Below are positions 21,046-30,425 of a stretch of 64,000 bases of DNA, one piece after another. The stretch's first letter is position 1, and the number at the start of each line of letters is the position of its first letter. The notes beneath the pieces are model-generated. The model had not been told where the DNA came from. It did no database searches and saw only the letters and a list, made by a program, of their open reading frames with translations. The DNA comes from Pseudarthrobacter sp. NIBRBAC000502772. Lineage in GTDB: Bacteria; Actinomycetota; Actinomycetes; Actinomycetales; Micrococcaceae. Where the stretch lies: contig NZ_CP041188.1 of NCBI RefSeq assembly GCF_006517235.1, forward strand, positions 248,001-312,000, written 5' to 3'. The translations under genes and the position numbers were made by a program.

Positions 21046-22163
21046 AATCCGGCTCCCTTGCCACGGCGGATGAGCCAGACGAAGACGGGCGCACCCACGA
21101 GTGCGGTCATGATGCCGGCCGGGACCTCGCCGGGAAGCAGCACAACGCGGCCGATAATGTCCGCGCCAAGCAAAAGTGCCGGCGCGAGGACCAGGGAGAA
21201 CGGCAGGATCCAGCGGTAGTCGGGGCCGGTGAGTGAGCGGACCGCGTGCGGAATGACCAGGCCAACAAAGCCGATGGGCCCTGCCAATGCAGTCGCGGAG
21301 CCGCACAGCAGCACGATGCCCAAAGCTGTCACTGCACGCGTCAGGCCCACACGCTGGCCGAGGCCGCGGGCGATGTCATCGCCGAGCGCCAGGCTGTTGA
21401 GGATGCGGCCGGTGCCAAGAATAATGAGCGCACCTACGGCCAGGAACGGCAGGCCGGGGAGCACCACGGCCCAGTCGCGGCCGGAGATTCCGCCCACCTG
21501 CCAGAAACGGAAGCGGTCCAGGGTGTCCTGGCTGGAGACGAGGATGACGCTCATCAGGGAATAGAGCCCGGCGCTGAGCGCGGCGCCGGCGAGGGCGAGC
21601 TTGACCGGCGTCGCACCGTCCCTGCCCATCGAAGCGATGAGGTAAACCACGACGGCGGCAGCTCCGGCGCCGATGAATGCGAACCAGATGTAGCCGCTCA
21701 GGGAGGTGACGCCGAAAAGGTAGATGCCAGTGACCACGGCCAGCGCGGCGCCGGCGTTAACACCCATGATGCCCGGATCTGCCAGCGGGTTGCGGGCAAC
21801 GCCCTGCATGGCGGCGCCGGCCAGGCCCAAGGCACCGCCCACGAGGATTCCCAGGACGGTGCGCGGGATGCGCGCGTGGACCACGGCGTGGTCGCCGTTG
21901 GCGGGATCAAACTGCGTGAGGGCCTGCCACACGGTGGCCAGGGAAAGGCCGCGGGCGCCGATGGCCAGGGAAGCGGCGGCTAACAAGGAAAGTACGACGA
22001 CGGCAGCCAGCAGCCAGGCGGCCTGCCTGGTTCTGGCCTTCCCGCCGGCGATAGCCCATCGACCGGCGCGAACGGACACTTGGGGCCCTCGTTGCGACCC
22101 GACCGGGGCCCCAACTGTCCGTTCGCGCTGTCCGGCGGGTGCCGTAGTCGTACTTTCCGTCAT
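21042..22163 (-). CDS. FecCD-family siderophore permease, first subunit
   Basis: The 373-aa protein has the conserved LGLAGAAMQGVARNPLADPG and PIGFVGLVIPHAVRSLTG segments of FecCD permeases. It has a long, polar N-terminus (about 45 aa) before the first TM. That N-terminus is encoded across a large inverted repeat (22066-22128), so the first ~35 residues may be repeat-derived. It forms the membrane channel together with the next gene's product. Confidence 0.92.
   Translation of the reverse strand: MTESTTTAPAGQRERTVGAPVGSQRGPQVSVRAGRWAIAGGKARTRQAAWLLAAVVVLSLLAAASLAIGARGLSLATVWQALTQFDPANGDHAVVHARIPRTVLGILVGGALGLAGAAMQGVARNPLADPGIMGVNAGAALAVVTGIYLFGVTSLSGYIWFAFIGAGAAAVVVYLIASMGRDGATPVKLALAGAALSAGLYSLMSVILVSSQDTLDRFRFWQVGGISGRDWAVVLPGLPFLAVGALIILGTGRILNSLALGDDIARGLGQRVGLTRAVTALGIVLLCGSATALAGPIGFVGLVIPHAVRSLTGPDYRWILPFSLVLAPALLLGADIIGRVVLLPGEVPAGIMTALVGAPVFVWLIRRGKGAGL
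22066..22128. repeat. Large inverted repeat inside the permease N-terminal coding region
   Basis: Arms of 23 bp (22066-22088 and 22106-22128) match with a single mismatch and enclose a 17-bp spacer. The arm starts GCGCGAACGGACACTTGGGG. The core GCGAACGGAC also occurs at 55942-55951 and, inverted, at 59712-59727. It is read through as part of the ORF. Confidence 0.8.
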
Positions 22164-22173
22164 GGAGCGGTGC

Positions 22174-23265
22174 TTACTTCACTGCATCCGCGGCGGTGGC
22201 GAGCTGCGGGAGGAAGGTGTCCAGCGCCCACGGCAGGCTCAGCGGCGAGGAGGCCGAGATTGCCAGGACCAGGCTCTTGTCCGCGTCGGCAACGAACGCA
22301 CCGTCCTTGATGGCCGGAATCTGGCCCAGCAGGGGGTCGCTCTTGACGGCCTCGGCGGTGGCGGCATCCTCAACCGAGCTCAGGAAGATATCGGCGTCAA
22401 GTTCGTTGGCCTTCTCGGCGGCCCACGTCACGAAGAAGTCCTTGGAGCCGGCTGAAGCCTTCTCGGCGACCGGGGCCAGCTTCATCCCGATGGCTGAGAG
22501 GAACTTCGGACGGTTGTCATTGGCGGTGTAGAAGCCCGTGGCAGTGAGGTCTGCGGGATCGGTGTAACCGTAGACGAAGCTCTTGCCGGCGATCTGCGGG
22601 TACTTGGCAGCTTCCGTCTTGACGGTGGCCTCGGTGTCGGCGATGAGCTTGGTAGCTTCAGCCTCCTTGCCCAGGGCCTTGCCGATGATGGAGGTTGAAT
22701 CCTGCCATGAGGTTCCGTAGGCAACCTCGGGGTGCGCCACCACGGGGGCGATCTCGCTGAGCTTCTTGTAGTCCTCGTCGGTCAGGCCGGAGTAGGCGGC
22801 CAGGATGACGTCCGGGGTGAGCTTGGCGATCTCGGTGAAGTTGATGCCGTCGGCCTCGGAGAACTGGACCGGAGCCTTGTCGGAACCGAAGCTCGCGCCG
22901 AGTTCCTTCAGCGCCGCGTCCTTCCACGGCGTGGAGCCCTGCTCGTTGCCGCCCCATTCGTTCTTGGGGACGCCCACCGGGACCACGCCGAGGGCAAGGG
23001 CAACGTCGTCGTTGACCCAGGAAACGGTGACTACGCGCTTGGGCTGTTCCTTGACGGTGGTTTCACCGAAGGCGTGCTTGATGGTGACAGGGAACTGCGA
23101 GCTGCTGGAGCTGGAGCTGCTGGCGTCCGAGGTGGAGGACGCGGGGCCGGTGGAGCAGGCGGACAGTGTGAGTGCCGCGGCGGCCAGAACGGCCGTTGCC
23201 TTGCCGGCTGACTTGAACAGCGTGCGGCGGGTGGCTCTCGGGCCGGAGAAGAGGGGGGAAGTCAC
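22174..23265 (-). CDS. Iron-siderophore binding lipoprotein
   Basis: The 363-aa protein has a Tat-like RRTLFKSAG (residues 13-21), lipobox LSAC (Cys37), a serine-rich linker at about 45-56, and a periplasmic-binding-protein (FecB/FhuD, class III) body beginning PVTIKHAFGETTVKEQPKRV. It captures ferric siderophore and delivers it to the FecCD permeases. It is the first gene of the five-gene operon, 10 bp ahead of the next. A DtxR/IdeR-like box lies 33 bp upstream of the start. Confidence 0.94.
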   Translation of the reverse strand: MTSPLFSGPRATRRTLFKSAGKATAVLAAAALTLSACSTGPASSTSDASSSSSSSSQFPVTIKHAFGETTVKEQPKRVVTVSWVNDDVALALGVVPVGVPKNEWGGNEQGSTPWKDAALKELGASFGSDKAPVQFSEADGINFTEIAKLTPDVILAAYSGLTDEDYKKLSEIAPVVAHPEVAYGTSWQDSTSIIGKALGKEAEATKLIADTEATVKTEAAKYPQIAGKSFVYGYTDPADLTATGFYTANDNRPKFLSAIGMKLAPVAEKASAGSKDFFVTWAAEKANELDADIFLSSVEDAATAEAVKSDPLLGQIPAIKDGAFVADADKSLVLAISASSPLSLPWALDTFLPQLATAADAVK

Positions 23266-23297
23266 GGAGCTCCTTAGGTGAATGATGCGAACCTAAG

Positions 23298-23316
23298 TAA
23301 GGGTAGCCTAGCCTGC
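23298..23316 (-). promoter_or_regulatory. DtxR/IdeR-type iron box
   Basis: The minus-strand 19-mer GCAGGCTAGGCTACCCTTA matches the DtxR consensus TTAGGTTAGGCTAACCTAA at 14 of 19 positions and retains the central TAGGCTA. It lies 33-51 bp upstream of the binding-protein start. Iron-loaded DtxR/IdeR would be expected to repress the operon. Confidence 0.7.
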
Positions 23317-23337
23317 TCGTAATTAGAAAAGCTTTGT

Positions 23338-23364
23338 ATTGCGTAATTGATCATGTGACGCAAT
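23338..23364. promoter_or_regulatory. Inverted repeat in the fec/MFS intergenic region
   Basis: ATTGCGT and ACGCAAT flank a 13-bp spacer. It lies between the iron operon and the MFS gene and could be a regulator site for either. No family consensus was recognised. Confidence 0.35.
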
Positions 23365-23393
23365 ATATAGCGCCAGGTCATTGCCGGCACGGG

Positions 23394-23434
23394 GTGAACG
23401 ATGGTTCACTCTTAAGGGGTAAACACGCGTTCAC
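23394..23434. promoter_or_regulatory. Paired operators upstream of the MFS-tetR operon
   Basis: Two 16-bp palindromic sites, GTGAACgatgGTTCAC (23394-23409) and GTAAACacgcGTTCAC (23419-23434), are spaced 25 bp start to start. They lie 43-83 bp ahead of the MFS start codon. They fit a TetR-type repressor, most simply the one encoded downstream. Confidence 0.6.
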
Positions 23435-23476
23435 CGTGCCGCGTGACCCATCCCAATCCACACTTGAAAGCACCTG

Positions 23477-25462
23477 ATGCCGCGTTCCAAAGCCCTGAAC
23501 ACCAACCGAGGCCCGTCCCCGTCCGCCATCACCGCCGTACTTGCCCTCAGCGGCACGGTGGTGGCCCTCATGCAAACACTCGTTGTGCCGCTCCTTCCGG
23601 ATTTCCCCCGGATCCTGGGTATCACCGCCGACGACGCCTCCTGGCTGGTGACCGCCACCCTGCTCGCGAGCGCCGTGGCAACACCCATCGTGTCCCGCAG
23701 CGCGGACATGTACGGCAAGCGCAAGATGATGGTGGTTTGCCTGGCAATCATGGTGGCCGGTTCGGTCATTGCCGCGGTTGGCGGATCCTTCCTGTGGCTG
23801 GTCATCGGCAGGACGCTCCAGGGCTTCGCATCTGCCCTGATTCCGGTGGGCATCAGCATCATGCGCGATGAGCTGCCCAAGGAGAAGATGGGCTCCGCCG
23901 TTGCCTTGATGAGTGCCACCCTGGGAATCGGCAGCGCCATGGGCCTGCCCCTGGCCGGGGTGCTGTACGAGAGCCTGGGGTGGGCCTCGATCTTCTGGGT
24001 GTCCGCTGCGGCCGGCGCACTGCTGCTTATTGCCGTGGCCCTGGTGGTCCCGGAATCCAAGGTCCGCACACCCGGGCGCTTCGATTACGCGGGGGCGCTG
24101 GTGCTCTCCGCAGCCCTGGCTGCCCTGCTGCTGGCGATCTCCAAGGGTGGCGCGTGGGGCTGGGGCTCGGAGCCGGTGCTGCTGCTGTTCCTCACGGCCG
24201 CAATACTCCTGGCTGCTTGGGTCCCGTACGAGCTGAAAGTCAGCCAGCCGATGGTTGACCTGCGGACATCGGGCCGCAGGCCGGTGCTCATGACCAACGT
24301 GGCCTCGCTGCTCATCGGCTTCGCCATGTTCGCCAACATGCTCCTCACCACCCAGCAGCTCCAGCTGCCTACCGCCACGGGCTACGGTTTCGGGCTGAAC
24401 GTCATCACCGCAGGGCTGTGTATGGTCCCCTCCGGGCTCGCGATGGTGATTTTCGCGCCTGTTTCCGGACGTATCATCCGCGTCTTCGGCGGCAAGTCTG
24501 CGCTGATCGCCGGCGCCGTCGTGATGACTGTGGGCTACGTGAGCCGCGTCTTCTTCTACGACTCCATCGCATGGGTGATCATCGGTTCAACCGTTGTCAG
24601 CGTGGGCACCGCAATCGCCTACGCGGCCATGCCCACACTGATCATGGGCGTGGTGCCGATCACCGAGACAGCCTCGGCCAACGGGCTGAACAGCCTGGTC
24701 CGGTCCATCGGCACCTCGACGTCGAGCGCCGCGGTTGCCGCGGTCCTGACCTCGGTCAGCATGACGGTGGGGGCCGTGCAGCTTCCGTCCTTCGATGCCT
24801 TCAAGGACGTGTTCTGGCTGGCCGCGCTGGCAGCGGCCGCATCGGTGGCGGCCACGGTCATCATCCCGAAGGCCACGGCAGCCCGCCGGCCATCCGCAGC
24901 TGACACCGCCGCCTCCGTCAATACGGCCGAAATCGTGGTGCAGGGCCGCGTCCTTGCACCGGACAACCGCCCAGTCACTCCCGCAGTCGTGACCGTACTT
25001 CAGACCGCCGGCGAGCCGGTGGACTGGAGCCGGGTGGATACGGAAGGCAACTATTCGGTGGCCCTCCCCGGCGCCGGGAAGTACCTCATGGTGACCAATG
25101 CGGCAGGCTGGGCGCCGATGGCCGAGGTCTTCGACTTCGACGGCCGCACCCGGCACCAGAACTTCCTGCTTCGGGACCGGCTGGAGATCAGCGGACTGGT
25201 CACGGCCGGAAGCGCGGCTGTGGCCGGCGCCGTGGTGACGCTCCTTGAGGCAAGCGGGGGTTACGTGCACACCACCCTTTCGGACGACGACGGCGCGTAT
25301 GCGTTTCCGCTGCCCCTCGCCGGCCGCTACATCGTGACCATGGTTGATCCGGCGACGCACCAGGCCATGGCGCGGAAGCTCGCGGTGGACAACCGCTCCG
25401 TCACCGTTGATCTCGCCGCGCCGCGTGTGGAGGAAAAGTCCATGGCGCCGGTGGGCGCATGA
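23477..25462 (+). CDS. 14-TM MFS exporter (DHA2/EmrB-QacA type) with C-terminal beta-sandwich repeats
   Basis: The 661-aa protein has about 14 hydrophobic segments up to residue ~470. The MFS motif A variant lies after TM2 (SADMYGKRKMM), and GRTLQGFASALIPVG is motif B-like. This is the drug:H+ antiporter-2 layout, so it probably exports a toxic compound. Residues ~485-650 add two repeats (IVVQGRVLAPDNRPVTPAVV... and EISGLVTAGSAAVAGAVVTL...), each ending in an AYAFPLPLAGRY-like motif. These are typical of carboxypeptidase-regulatory/transthyretin-like domains. That extension is unusual for an MFS protein. Its stop overlaps the tetR start (ATGA). Confidence 0.88.
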   Translation: MPRSKALNTNRGPSPSAITAVLALSGTVVALMQTLVVPLLPDFPRILGITADDASWLVTATLLASAVATPIVSRSADMYGKRKMMVVCLAIMVAGSVIAAVGGSFLWLVIGRTLQGFASALIPVGISIMRDELPKEKMGSAVALMSATLGIGSAMGLPLAGVLYESLGWASIFWVSAAAGALLLIAVALVVPESKVRTPGRFDYAGALVLSAALAALLLAISKGGAWGWGSEPVLLLFLTAAILLAAWVPYELKVSQPMVDLRTSGRRPVLMTNVASLLIGFAMFANMLLTTQQLQLPTATGYGFGLNVITAGLCMVPSGLAMVIFAPVSGRIIRVFGGKSALIAGAVVMTVGYVSRVFFYDSIAWVIIGSTVVSVGTAIAYAAMPTLIMGVVPITETASANGLNSLVRSIGTSTSSAAVAAVLTSVSMTVGAVQLPSFDAFKDVFWLAALAAAASVAATVIIPKATAARRPSAADTAASVNTAEIVVQGRVLAPDNRPVTPAVVTVLQTAGEPVDWSRVDTEGNYSVALPGAGKYLMVTNAAGWAPMAEVFDFDGRTRHQNFLLRDRLEISGLVTAGSAAVAGAVVTLLEASGGYVHTTLSDDDGAYAFPLPLAGRYIVTMVDPATHQAMARKLAVDNRSVTVDLAAPRVEEKSMAPVGA

Positions 25463-26010
25463 GCAGCCGCAGCCACGACGCGATCTTCAGCGCCGCCGGA
25501 CGGCTTTTCGGGGAACGCGGCTACCGCGCCGTCACGGTGCGGGACATAGCCGCCGACGCGGGCGTTTCGGCGGCCCTGGTCATGAAACTCTTCGTCTCCA
25601 AGGAAAAGCTCTATGCCGCCGTCCGGCCCGACGAATCGCAGCTCGCCGAACTTGAGGTCCCGACGTCGGAACTCGGCAGGGCCCTCGTCTTCCGTGTGTT
25701 GATGCGCCGGGAACGCGGAACGCAGGAGCCGTGGGCCATCATCCCGTTCGCCGTGCTGGACTCCCCCGACCCCGAGGCAGCCCGGACGGATGTCCGCGAA
25801 AGGTACCTCGCCGCCATCGCGAGCCTGATCGGGGACACAACACCGGAGCGGCGGTTCGCCTCCACCGTGGTGGCCCTGATGACCGGATTCGGCGAGTCCG
25901 TCCGCACCCTGGGCCTCTTCGACGGCTGGAACTTTGACGAGCTGGTGGGACACTACGGCGCAATCGTCCAGGCCCAGATCGACGCGTGCACGGCTGCCCT
26001 CAATCAATAG
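25459..26010 (+). CDS. TetR-family repressor
   Basis: The 183-aa protein has an N-terminal TetR HTH: IFSAAGRLFGERGYRAVTVR, then DIAADAGVSAALVMKLFVSK with K/Y contacts. The remainder is a variable ligand-binding domain (TetR_C type). It overlaps the MFS gene by 4 bp, so it is co-expressed and likely autoregulates the operon through the paired sites at 23394-23434. The inducer is probably the exporter's substrate. Confidence 0.92.
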   Translation: MSSRSHDAIFSAAGRLFGERGYRAVTVRDIAADAGVSAALVMKLFVSKEKLYAAVRPDESQLAELEVPTSELGRALVFRVLMRRERGTQEPWAIIPFAVLDSPDPEAARTDVRERYLAAIASLIGDTTPERRFASTVVALMTGFGESVRTLGLFDGWNFDELVGHYGAIVQAQIDACTAALNQ

Positions 26011-26073
26011 CAACGCGGGGTCACATATGGCCCTTCCCGGCGGGAATTTTGGGCGTAATGTGACCCCGCGTTG
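26011..26073. terminator. Convergent large hairpin terminator
   Basis: A 16-bp arm, CAACGCGGGGTCACAT (26011-26026), pairs perfectly with 26058-26073. The 31-bp interior contains its own TTCCC/GGGAA stem. It lies between tetR (+) and jetC (-) and can end both transcripts. Confidence 0.8.
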
Positions 26074-26089
26074 GGGTATTGAAGACTGG

Positions 26090-29000
26090 TCAGCGGAGCA
26101 CGATGTCCACGGGGTTCGCCTCGGACCGCCACTGGCCTTCCGCGCCGGGCCTGGGCCGGATCACCGGGGCGGTGAGCACGCCGGAGCGGTTGGTGCGCTT
26201 GTCCCGCAGGATCTCCGTCACCGAGCCCAGGTGCCGGGACAGGTCGATCACGTTCTCCGGAGCGGCCAGCAGCAGCTGGAAACCGAACTCGTGCAGCGCC
26301 TTGATCCCGGCGCCGGCAAACTCCTCCGACGCCAGCACAAACGCCTCGTCCATCATCACGGTGCCGTAAGTGGTGAACCCCTGCTCGGCGATGCCCAGCT
26401 GGTAGCTCAGCGCCGCGGCCATGATGAACGCGGTGAAGCGCTGCCGCTCGCCGCCGGACATGGAGCCGGTGTCGGCGTGCATGTAAACGTCGGTCCGCTT
26501 GCCGCCGCCCTTCCTGCCCGACGCCGGCCCTGTCACCTCACGGTGCTCCTTGCACTGGATAAACAGGTGCCCGCGGACATCCAGCACTTCGGCGCGCCAG
26601 CGCCGGTCCTCGGGGGTGGGCGAGCCGAGCCGCTTTACGAGCGTTTCGAGGGTCTTGTACCGGGCGGTGAGCTCGGCGTCGTCGCCTCCCCCGCTTTCCG
26701 GGCCGGAACCCGGGCCGGATCCGGCGCGGGCGGGTCGCGTGTGCCGGGCCTTCAGCGCGTTCTGGATGGCGTCCTTGAACTGCTTGGCCGTGGCCGGCAG
26801 GGTCTGCTTGATGTCCAGTTCCAGGAAGCTGCCTTCGTGGAAGTTGACCTCCGACAGGATGCCGTTGAGCGGCAGGATGCGGCTGGTGATGGACCGCCGC
26901 TCCTCGTCCAGCAGGTGTAGCAGCGTGCTGAAGGATTCGTGCGTGCGCTGGTTGAAGAACTGCCGGAACTCGGACTCCTGGGCGGGCAGGCCGTCGCTGA
27001 TGATGGCGTGGTAGCGGCCTTCGAACTCCCCGGCCGCACCGATGGAAGTGCCGTGGTCCGCGGAGATCGCGGAGCCCCACTCGCGCACAAAACCCTCGAA
27101 GATCCGGGTCAGCCGCTCGGAGGTTGCCTGACCCCGCGTCTCGGCGGCGTGCAGCTCCCCCAACAGCGCCGTCCGGACGCGGTTGGCCAGGTTGTCCAGC
27201 TCATGCATCTCGCTGACGTCGCCGAAGTCGGTGAAGTACGGTTCCAGCGCTGTCACTGTGGCGTCCGACGGCGGCGCTTGCTCCAGGCGGGCACGCGCGG
27301 CTTCCAGCAGCGAATCGGCGGCGCTCATTTGCCGGTCCAGTGCCTTGTATTCGCTTTGCAGGACTGCTGCGGCTTCGGTGCTGGCCTGGTGTTTCTGGCG
27401 GGCCGTCTCGATGTTGGCCCGCAGCGGTTCCAGGTCGGCCTGGGCCGCGAGGGCATCCTTGAGCCGCTGTTCAATCCGGGTAAGTTCATCGGCGGCGACG
27501 GCAGCGGACACCTGTTCCCAGGGCCGGTGGTCCTCTGCGATCCGGCGGAGGGCATCGAGCTGCCGGCTCATGCCCTGGTGCGACTCTTCACGGCTCTGCG
27601 CCAGCTCGGCGGCCTTGGCGAGTTCCTGCTGCAGGTCCTCCACCTGGGCGGCCACGAGTTCCAGCTTGGCGGCGTTGTCGAACCCGAGCACGTAGTCCTG
27701 GCGGCTCGTGAAACGGTCGTCCTTCTCTACCGTGTGCCGGTTGCGTTTGACCACACCGCCCAGGCTCAGGCCCTTGTCCAGTGTGGCCAGCTCGTTGGGG
27801 TCCTCGACGCACGGGTAGGCGAAATCGAGGGCGATCCGCTCCCGGATCCATTCCCCGGCGTCGGCCACCGCGCCGCTGGCGAGGATGTCCAGCTTGGTGA
27901 GCAGGTCGCCGTCGCGCGCGTCCTCCACAGCGAGGGCGCCGCCCGCGAGCGGCTTGGATACGTCCACCGCGCGCAGGGCGCCGCGTACTTTGTTGTCGTT
28001 CAGGTAGCGGGTCACCGCGGCGAAATGTTCGCCGGGGACCAGCAACGTGGTGGCGAGGTTCCGGAGGGCACGCTCCGCGGCCGGCCGCCAGCGTTCCTCC
28101 CCCTCGGCGAGGTCCATCAGCTCGCCGCCGAACGGCATCCGGTCCTCAGGAACGCCGGTGGCGGCGGCGATGGCCGCACGGTTTTCAATGCTCGACGGCG
28201 GCAGCAGGGACTTGCGCGTCTTCAGTGACAGCAGCTCCTGCTGGGCTGCCGCCAGCTCACGCTTCTTGGTGGCGTGGCCGTCGAAGGCTTCGAAGCGGAG
28301 CTCCTGCAGGGCCTGCGAGTCGTCTTTGAGCTCGGCCGACCTGGCGGCAGCCTGCTCGTGGGCCTGTTCCCAACCGTCAGCGGTCCACTCCAGCTGCAGG
28401 CCGGCGTCGGACAGGGCCTTGCGGGCCGCTTCCTCCACCTGCTCGCGCAGCCGCAGACCCACCTTGGCGTTGTCCAGCGATTGCTCGATCGCGGAGATAG
28501 CGTTGCCGCCCTGGTTGTTGTAATCGGTCTCCAGCTGGCGCAGATCCTTGGCCAGCCCGTCGCGGACCGAGCGTTCCGCGCCCAGCTCCTTGGCTTTCGC
28601 CTGGGCCAGCTCCTTGAACCGGGCCAGCGTTTTCTGGTGCACGGTGACGGCGAGCTGCTGCTTGTACGCTTCGAACTCCTCGCCGGACAGCTCACGGAGC
28701 CGGTTTGCGTCCAGGAGCGACTGCGCGTATTCCTTGTTCAGGCCGGGCACGGGGGCCAGCTGGTCCCGCTGCTGCCGCACGTCCTCCAGCCGCTGCCGGA
28801 TGGACATGAGGTTGCTGAATTCCTCCACCACGTCATCGGCCGCGGCGAGGGTGGCAGGGGCGTCCAGGACCTGGTCGCGGAAGAACGTATTGACGCTGCC
28901 GCCCAGGCCCTTGCCGGCCTGGATCACGCGAAGCAGCGGCAGAGCCTGGTCCGAACTGATGCCGAGGAGGCGGCGGAAACGCTCCGCAAAGGCCTTGTGG

Positions 29001-29569
29001 ACATCGAAGATCTGGGCGTCCGGGAAGATCGTCTCCAGCGCAGCCTTGGTGAAGCGCTTGTCCGCGATGTCCTCGATGGCCGGCAGGTCCAGCGGCTTGC
29101 TGTCGATCACGTAGAAACGCCCAACGCTGGACTCCGCGCCGTTTTTGGGCAGGTCGAACAGTGCGGACACCGTGATCCGGGTGCCCGCGGCGTTATCAAA
29201 CGTCAGGGCGACGGCGGACCAGGTGGCACCGGGGCGCTGGAACGCACTGGCCGAGCCTTCGCCAACGGCCTTGTCGCCCACTTTGCCGCGCATGTAAGTA
29301 AACGTGGTCCTCTTGTCCTCCACAGCGCCGCCGGCACGCTGGGCCGCGGCCTCGTTGGAGCGCGGCCGGGCATCGAACACCCGCAGCATGGCATCAAACA
29401 GCGTGGACTTGCCCACACCCGAGTTGCCCGTCAGCAGGGTTCCTTTCCGGTCCACGTGCATCGTGTGCGCCCCATGGAACGTGCCCCAGTTGACCACCTG
29501 CACCAACGCCAGGCGCATCTGGCCCGGGTTCGTGAGATCGCCCATCGGCAGCATGGTTGCGATGCTCAC
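26090..29569 (-). CDS. jetC: Wadjet/MksB-type SMC-like ATPase (JetC)
   Basis: The 1159-aa protein has Walker [10 protein letters not shown] at residues 48-56. A long central region is rich in Glu/Ala/Leu heptads (coiled coil, broken by a hinge-like domain). The C-terminal ABC signature MSGGERQR starts at about 1037 and Walker B TVMMDEA is at about 1070. This is the SbcC/MukB-like JetC family that entraps DNA with JetA and JetB. It starts at GTG 29569, overlapping the jetB stop (GTGA). It is the last gene of the operon, followed only by a convergent terminator; no JetD follows. Confidence 0.93.
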   Translation of the reverse strand: MSIATMLPMGDLTNPGQMRLALVQVVNWGTFHGAHTMHVDRKGTLLTGNSGVGKSTLFDAMLRVFDARPRSNEAAAQRAGGAVEDKRTTFTYMRGKVGDKAVGEGSASAFQRPGATWSAVALTFDNAAGTRITVSALFDLPKNGAESSVGRFYVIDSKPLDLPAIEDIADKRFTKAALETIFPDAQIFDVHKAFAERFRRLLGISSDQALPLLRVIQAGKGLGGSVNTFFRDQVLDAPATLAAADDVVEEFSNLMSIRQRLEDVRQQRDQLAPVPGLNKEYAQSLLDANRLRELSGEEFEAYKQQLAVTVHQKTLARFKELAQAKAKELGAERSVRDGLAKDLRQLETDYNNQGGNAISAIEQSLDNAKVGLRLREQVEEAARKALSDAGLQLEWTADGWEQAHEQAAARSAELKDDSQALQELRFEAFDGHATKKRELAAAQQELLSLKTRKSLLPPSSIENRAAIAAATGVPEDRMPFGGELMDLAEGEERWRPAAERALRNLATTLLVPGEHFAAVTRYLNDNKVRGALRAVDVSKPLAGGALAVEDARDGDLLTKLDILASGAVADAGEWIRERIALDFAYPCVEDPNELATLDKGLSLGGVVKRNRHTVEKDDRFTSRQDYVLGFDNAAKLELVAAQVEDLQQELAKAAELAQSREESHQGMSRQLDALRRIAEDHRPWEQVSAAVAADELTRIEQRLKDALAAQADLEPLRANIETARQKHQASTEAAAVLQSEYKALDRQMSAADSLLEAARARLEQAPPSDATVTALEPYFTDFGDVSEMHELDNLANRVRTALLGELHAAETRGQATSERLTRIFEGFVREWGSAISADHGTSIGAAGEFEGRYHAIISDGLPAQESEFRQFFNQRTHESFSTLLHLLDEERRSITSRILPLNGILSEVNFHEGSFLELDIKQTLPATAKQFKDAIQNALKARHTRPARAGSGPGSGPESGGGDDAELTARYKTLETLVKRLGSPTPEDRRWRAEVLDVRGHLFIQCKEHREVTGPASGRKGGGKRTDVYMHADTGSMSGGERQRFTAFIMAAALSYQLGIAEQGFTTYGTVMMDEAFVLASEEFAGAGIKALHEFGFQLLLAAPENVIDLSRHLGSVTEILRDKRTNRSGVLTAPVIRPRPGAEGQWRSEANPVDIVLR

Positions 29570-30423
29570 TTGGCTTCCTCCGTTTCGGTGGCCGAGGCTA
29601 CCGCGGCGTCGTCGTCCTCGTCATCCTCGGTTTCGACAGGCTCAACCACCGGGGTGTCGAGCTCTATCAGTGCTTCCGTGCCTGTGGGGTCTGTGGTGGC
29701 TGCTACCAGGGCTTCGATTTGGGCGGGGATGTCGCCGATGTTTTCGAAGGGGAGGGCCAGCGGGAGGGCGTTGGAGATGGTGTAGACGTCATCCAGGCCC
29801 GTGGTGAGGAGCAGCTGGCGGGCCAGGAGCTTGGTGATGGCCCGGGTGACCACGTCCGAATCCCGCAGCGCGTCCTGCTGGCCGGCGGGCTGGTAGTGGG
29901 CCACGAGGTCGGCGATTTCCTCCCGGGTGATGGTGGCATCGGTCTGGGCCGTGACGTGGCGGTCCAAGAGCATCCGCAGGCGGAGCAGCACGATGGTCTC
30001 CACCCGGCTCAGCGCACGCTGTTGGCGCAGGATGCTCGACCGGCTGCTGCCCCCGATGGCCTCCGGATCCACCGGGCGCAGGACGGCGATCTTGCGCTCG
30101 TGGTCCAGCTGCAGGGTCAGGAACAGCTCGGACAGGCGGCTGCGCAGGATGATCTGGTTGTCCAGCAGCGTAGTCCACAGCTTCTCGTCGCGGCCGCCGT
30201 CAACGTACGGGCCTTTGAGCAGCTTGACCAGCGCCTGGCGCACCTTCATCGAGAGGACGCCGGTGTCGCCGGGAAACAGCGCCGCGCCGTCCACAAACGT
30301 GTCCCGGGGCGTGACTCCGGCGACCCTGGTGATTGAGCCTGCCGAAATCCCTTGGATCTCGGGCTCGACCGCCGGTGCGGCCTCCTCAACGGGGGGTGCC
30401 GCCGTCGTAATTTCTTCAGTCAT
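29566..30423 (-). CDS. jetB: DUF4194 protein (JetB/MksE-like)
   Basis: The 285-aa protein contains the DUF4194 core ([56 protein letters not shown]). This is a winged-helix subunit equivalent to MksE/MukE. I chose the ATG at 30423, preceded by AAGGA, rather than the TTG at 30429. The last ~25 residues are acidic (EDDEDDD) and follow PVVEPVET, encoded by a dispersed DNA repeat. It overlaps jetC by 4 bp. Confidence 0.9.
   Translation of the reverse strand: MTEEITTAAPPVEEAAPAVEPEIQGISAGSITRVAGVTPRDTFVDGAALFPGDTGVLSMKVRQALVKLLKGPYVDGGRDEKLWTTLLDNQIILRSRLSELFLTLQLDHERKIAVLRPVDPEAIGGSSRSSILRQQRALSRVETIVLLRLRMLLDRHVTAQTDATITREEIADLVAHYQPAGQQDALRDSDVVTRAITKLLARQLLLTTGLDDVYTISNALPLALPFENIGDIPAQIEALVAATTDPTGTEALIELDTPVVEPVETEDDEDDDAAVASATETEEAK
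29629..29654. repeat. [15 protein letters not shown] repeat within jetB
   Basis: GGTTTCGACAGGCTCAACCA continues with CCGGGG. The same unit occurs at 59011-59036, with two base differences (T to C, A to G), and as a degenerate copy at 8739-8766. In both genes it is read in the same frame, giving VVEPVET near the protein C-terminus. Confidence 0.8.
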
Positions 30424-30425
30424 CG

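Noticed and set aside
28274..29785. 503-aa plus-strand ORF opposite jetC and jetB
   Set aside because: Antisense shadow; no start context or domain, while the minus strand has the SMC-like gene.
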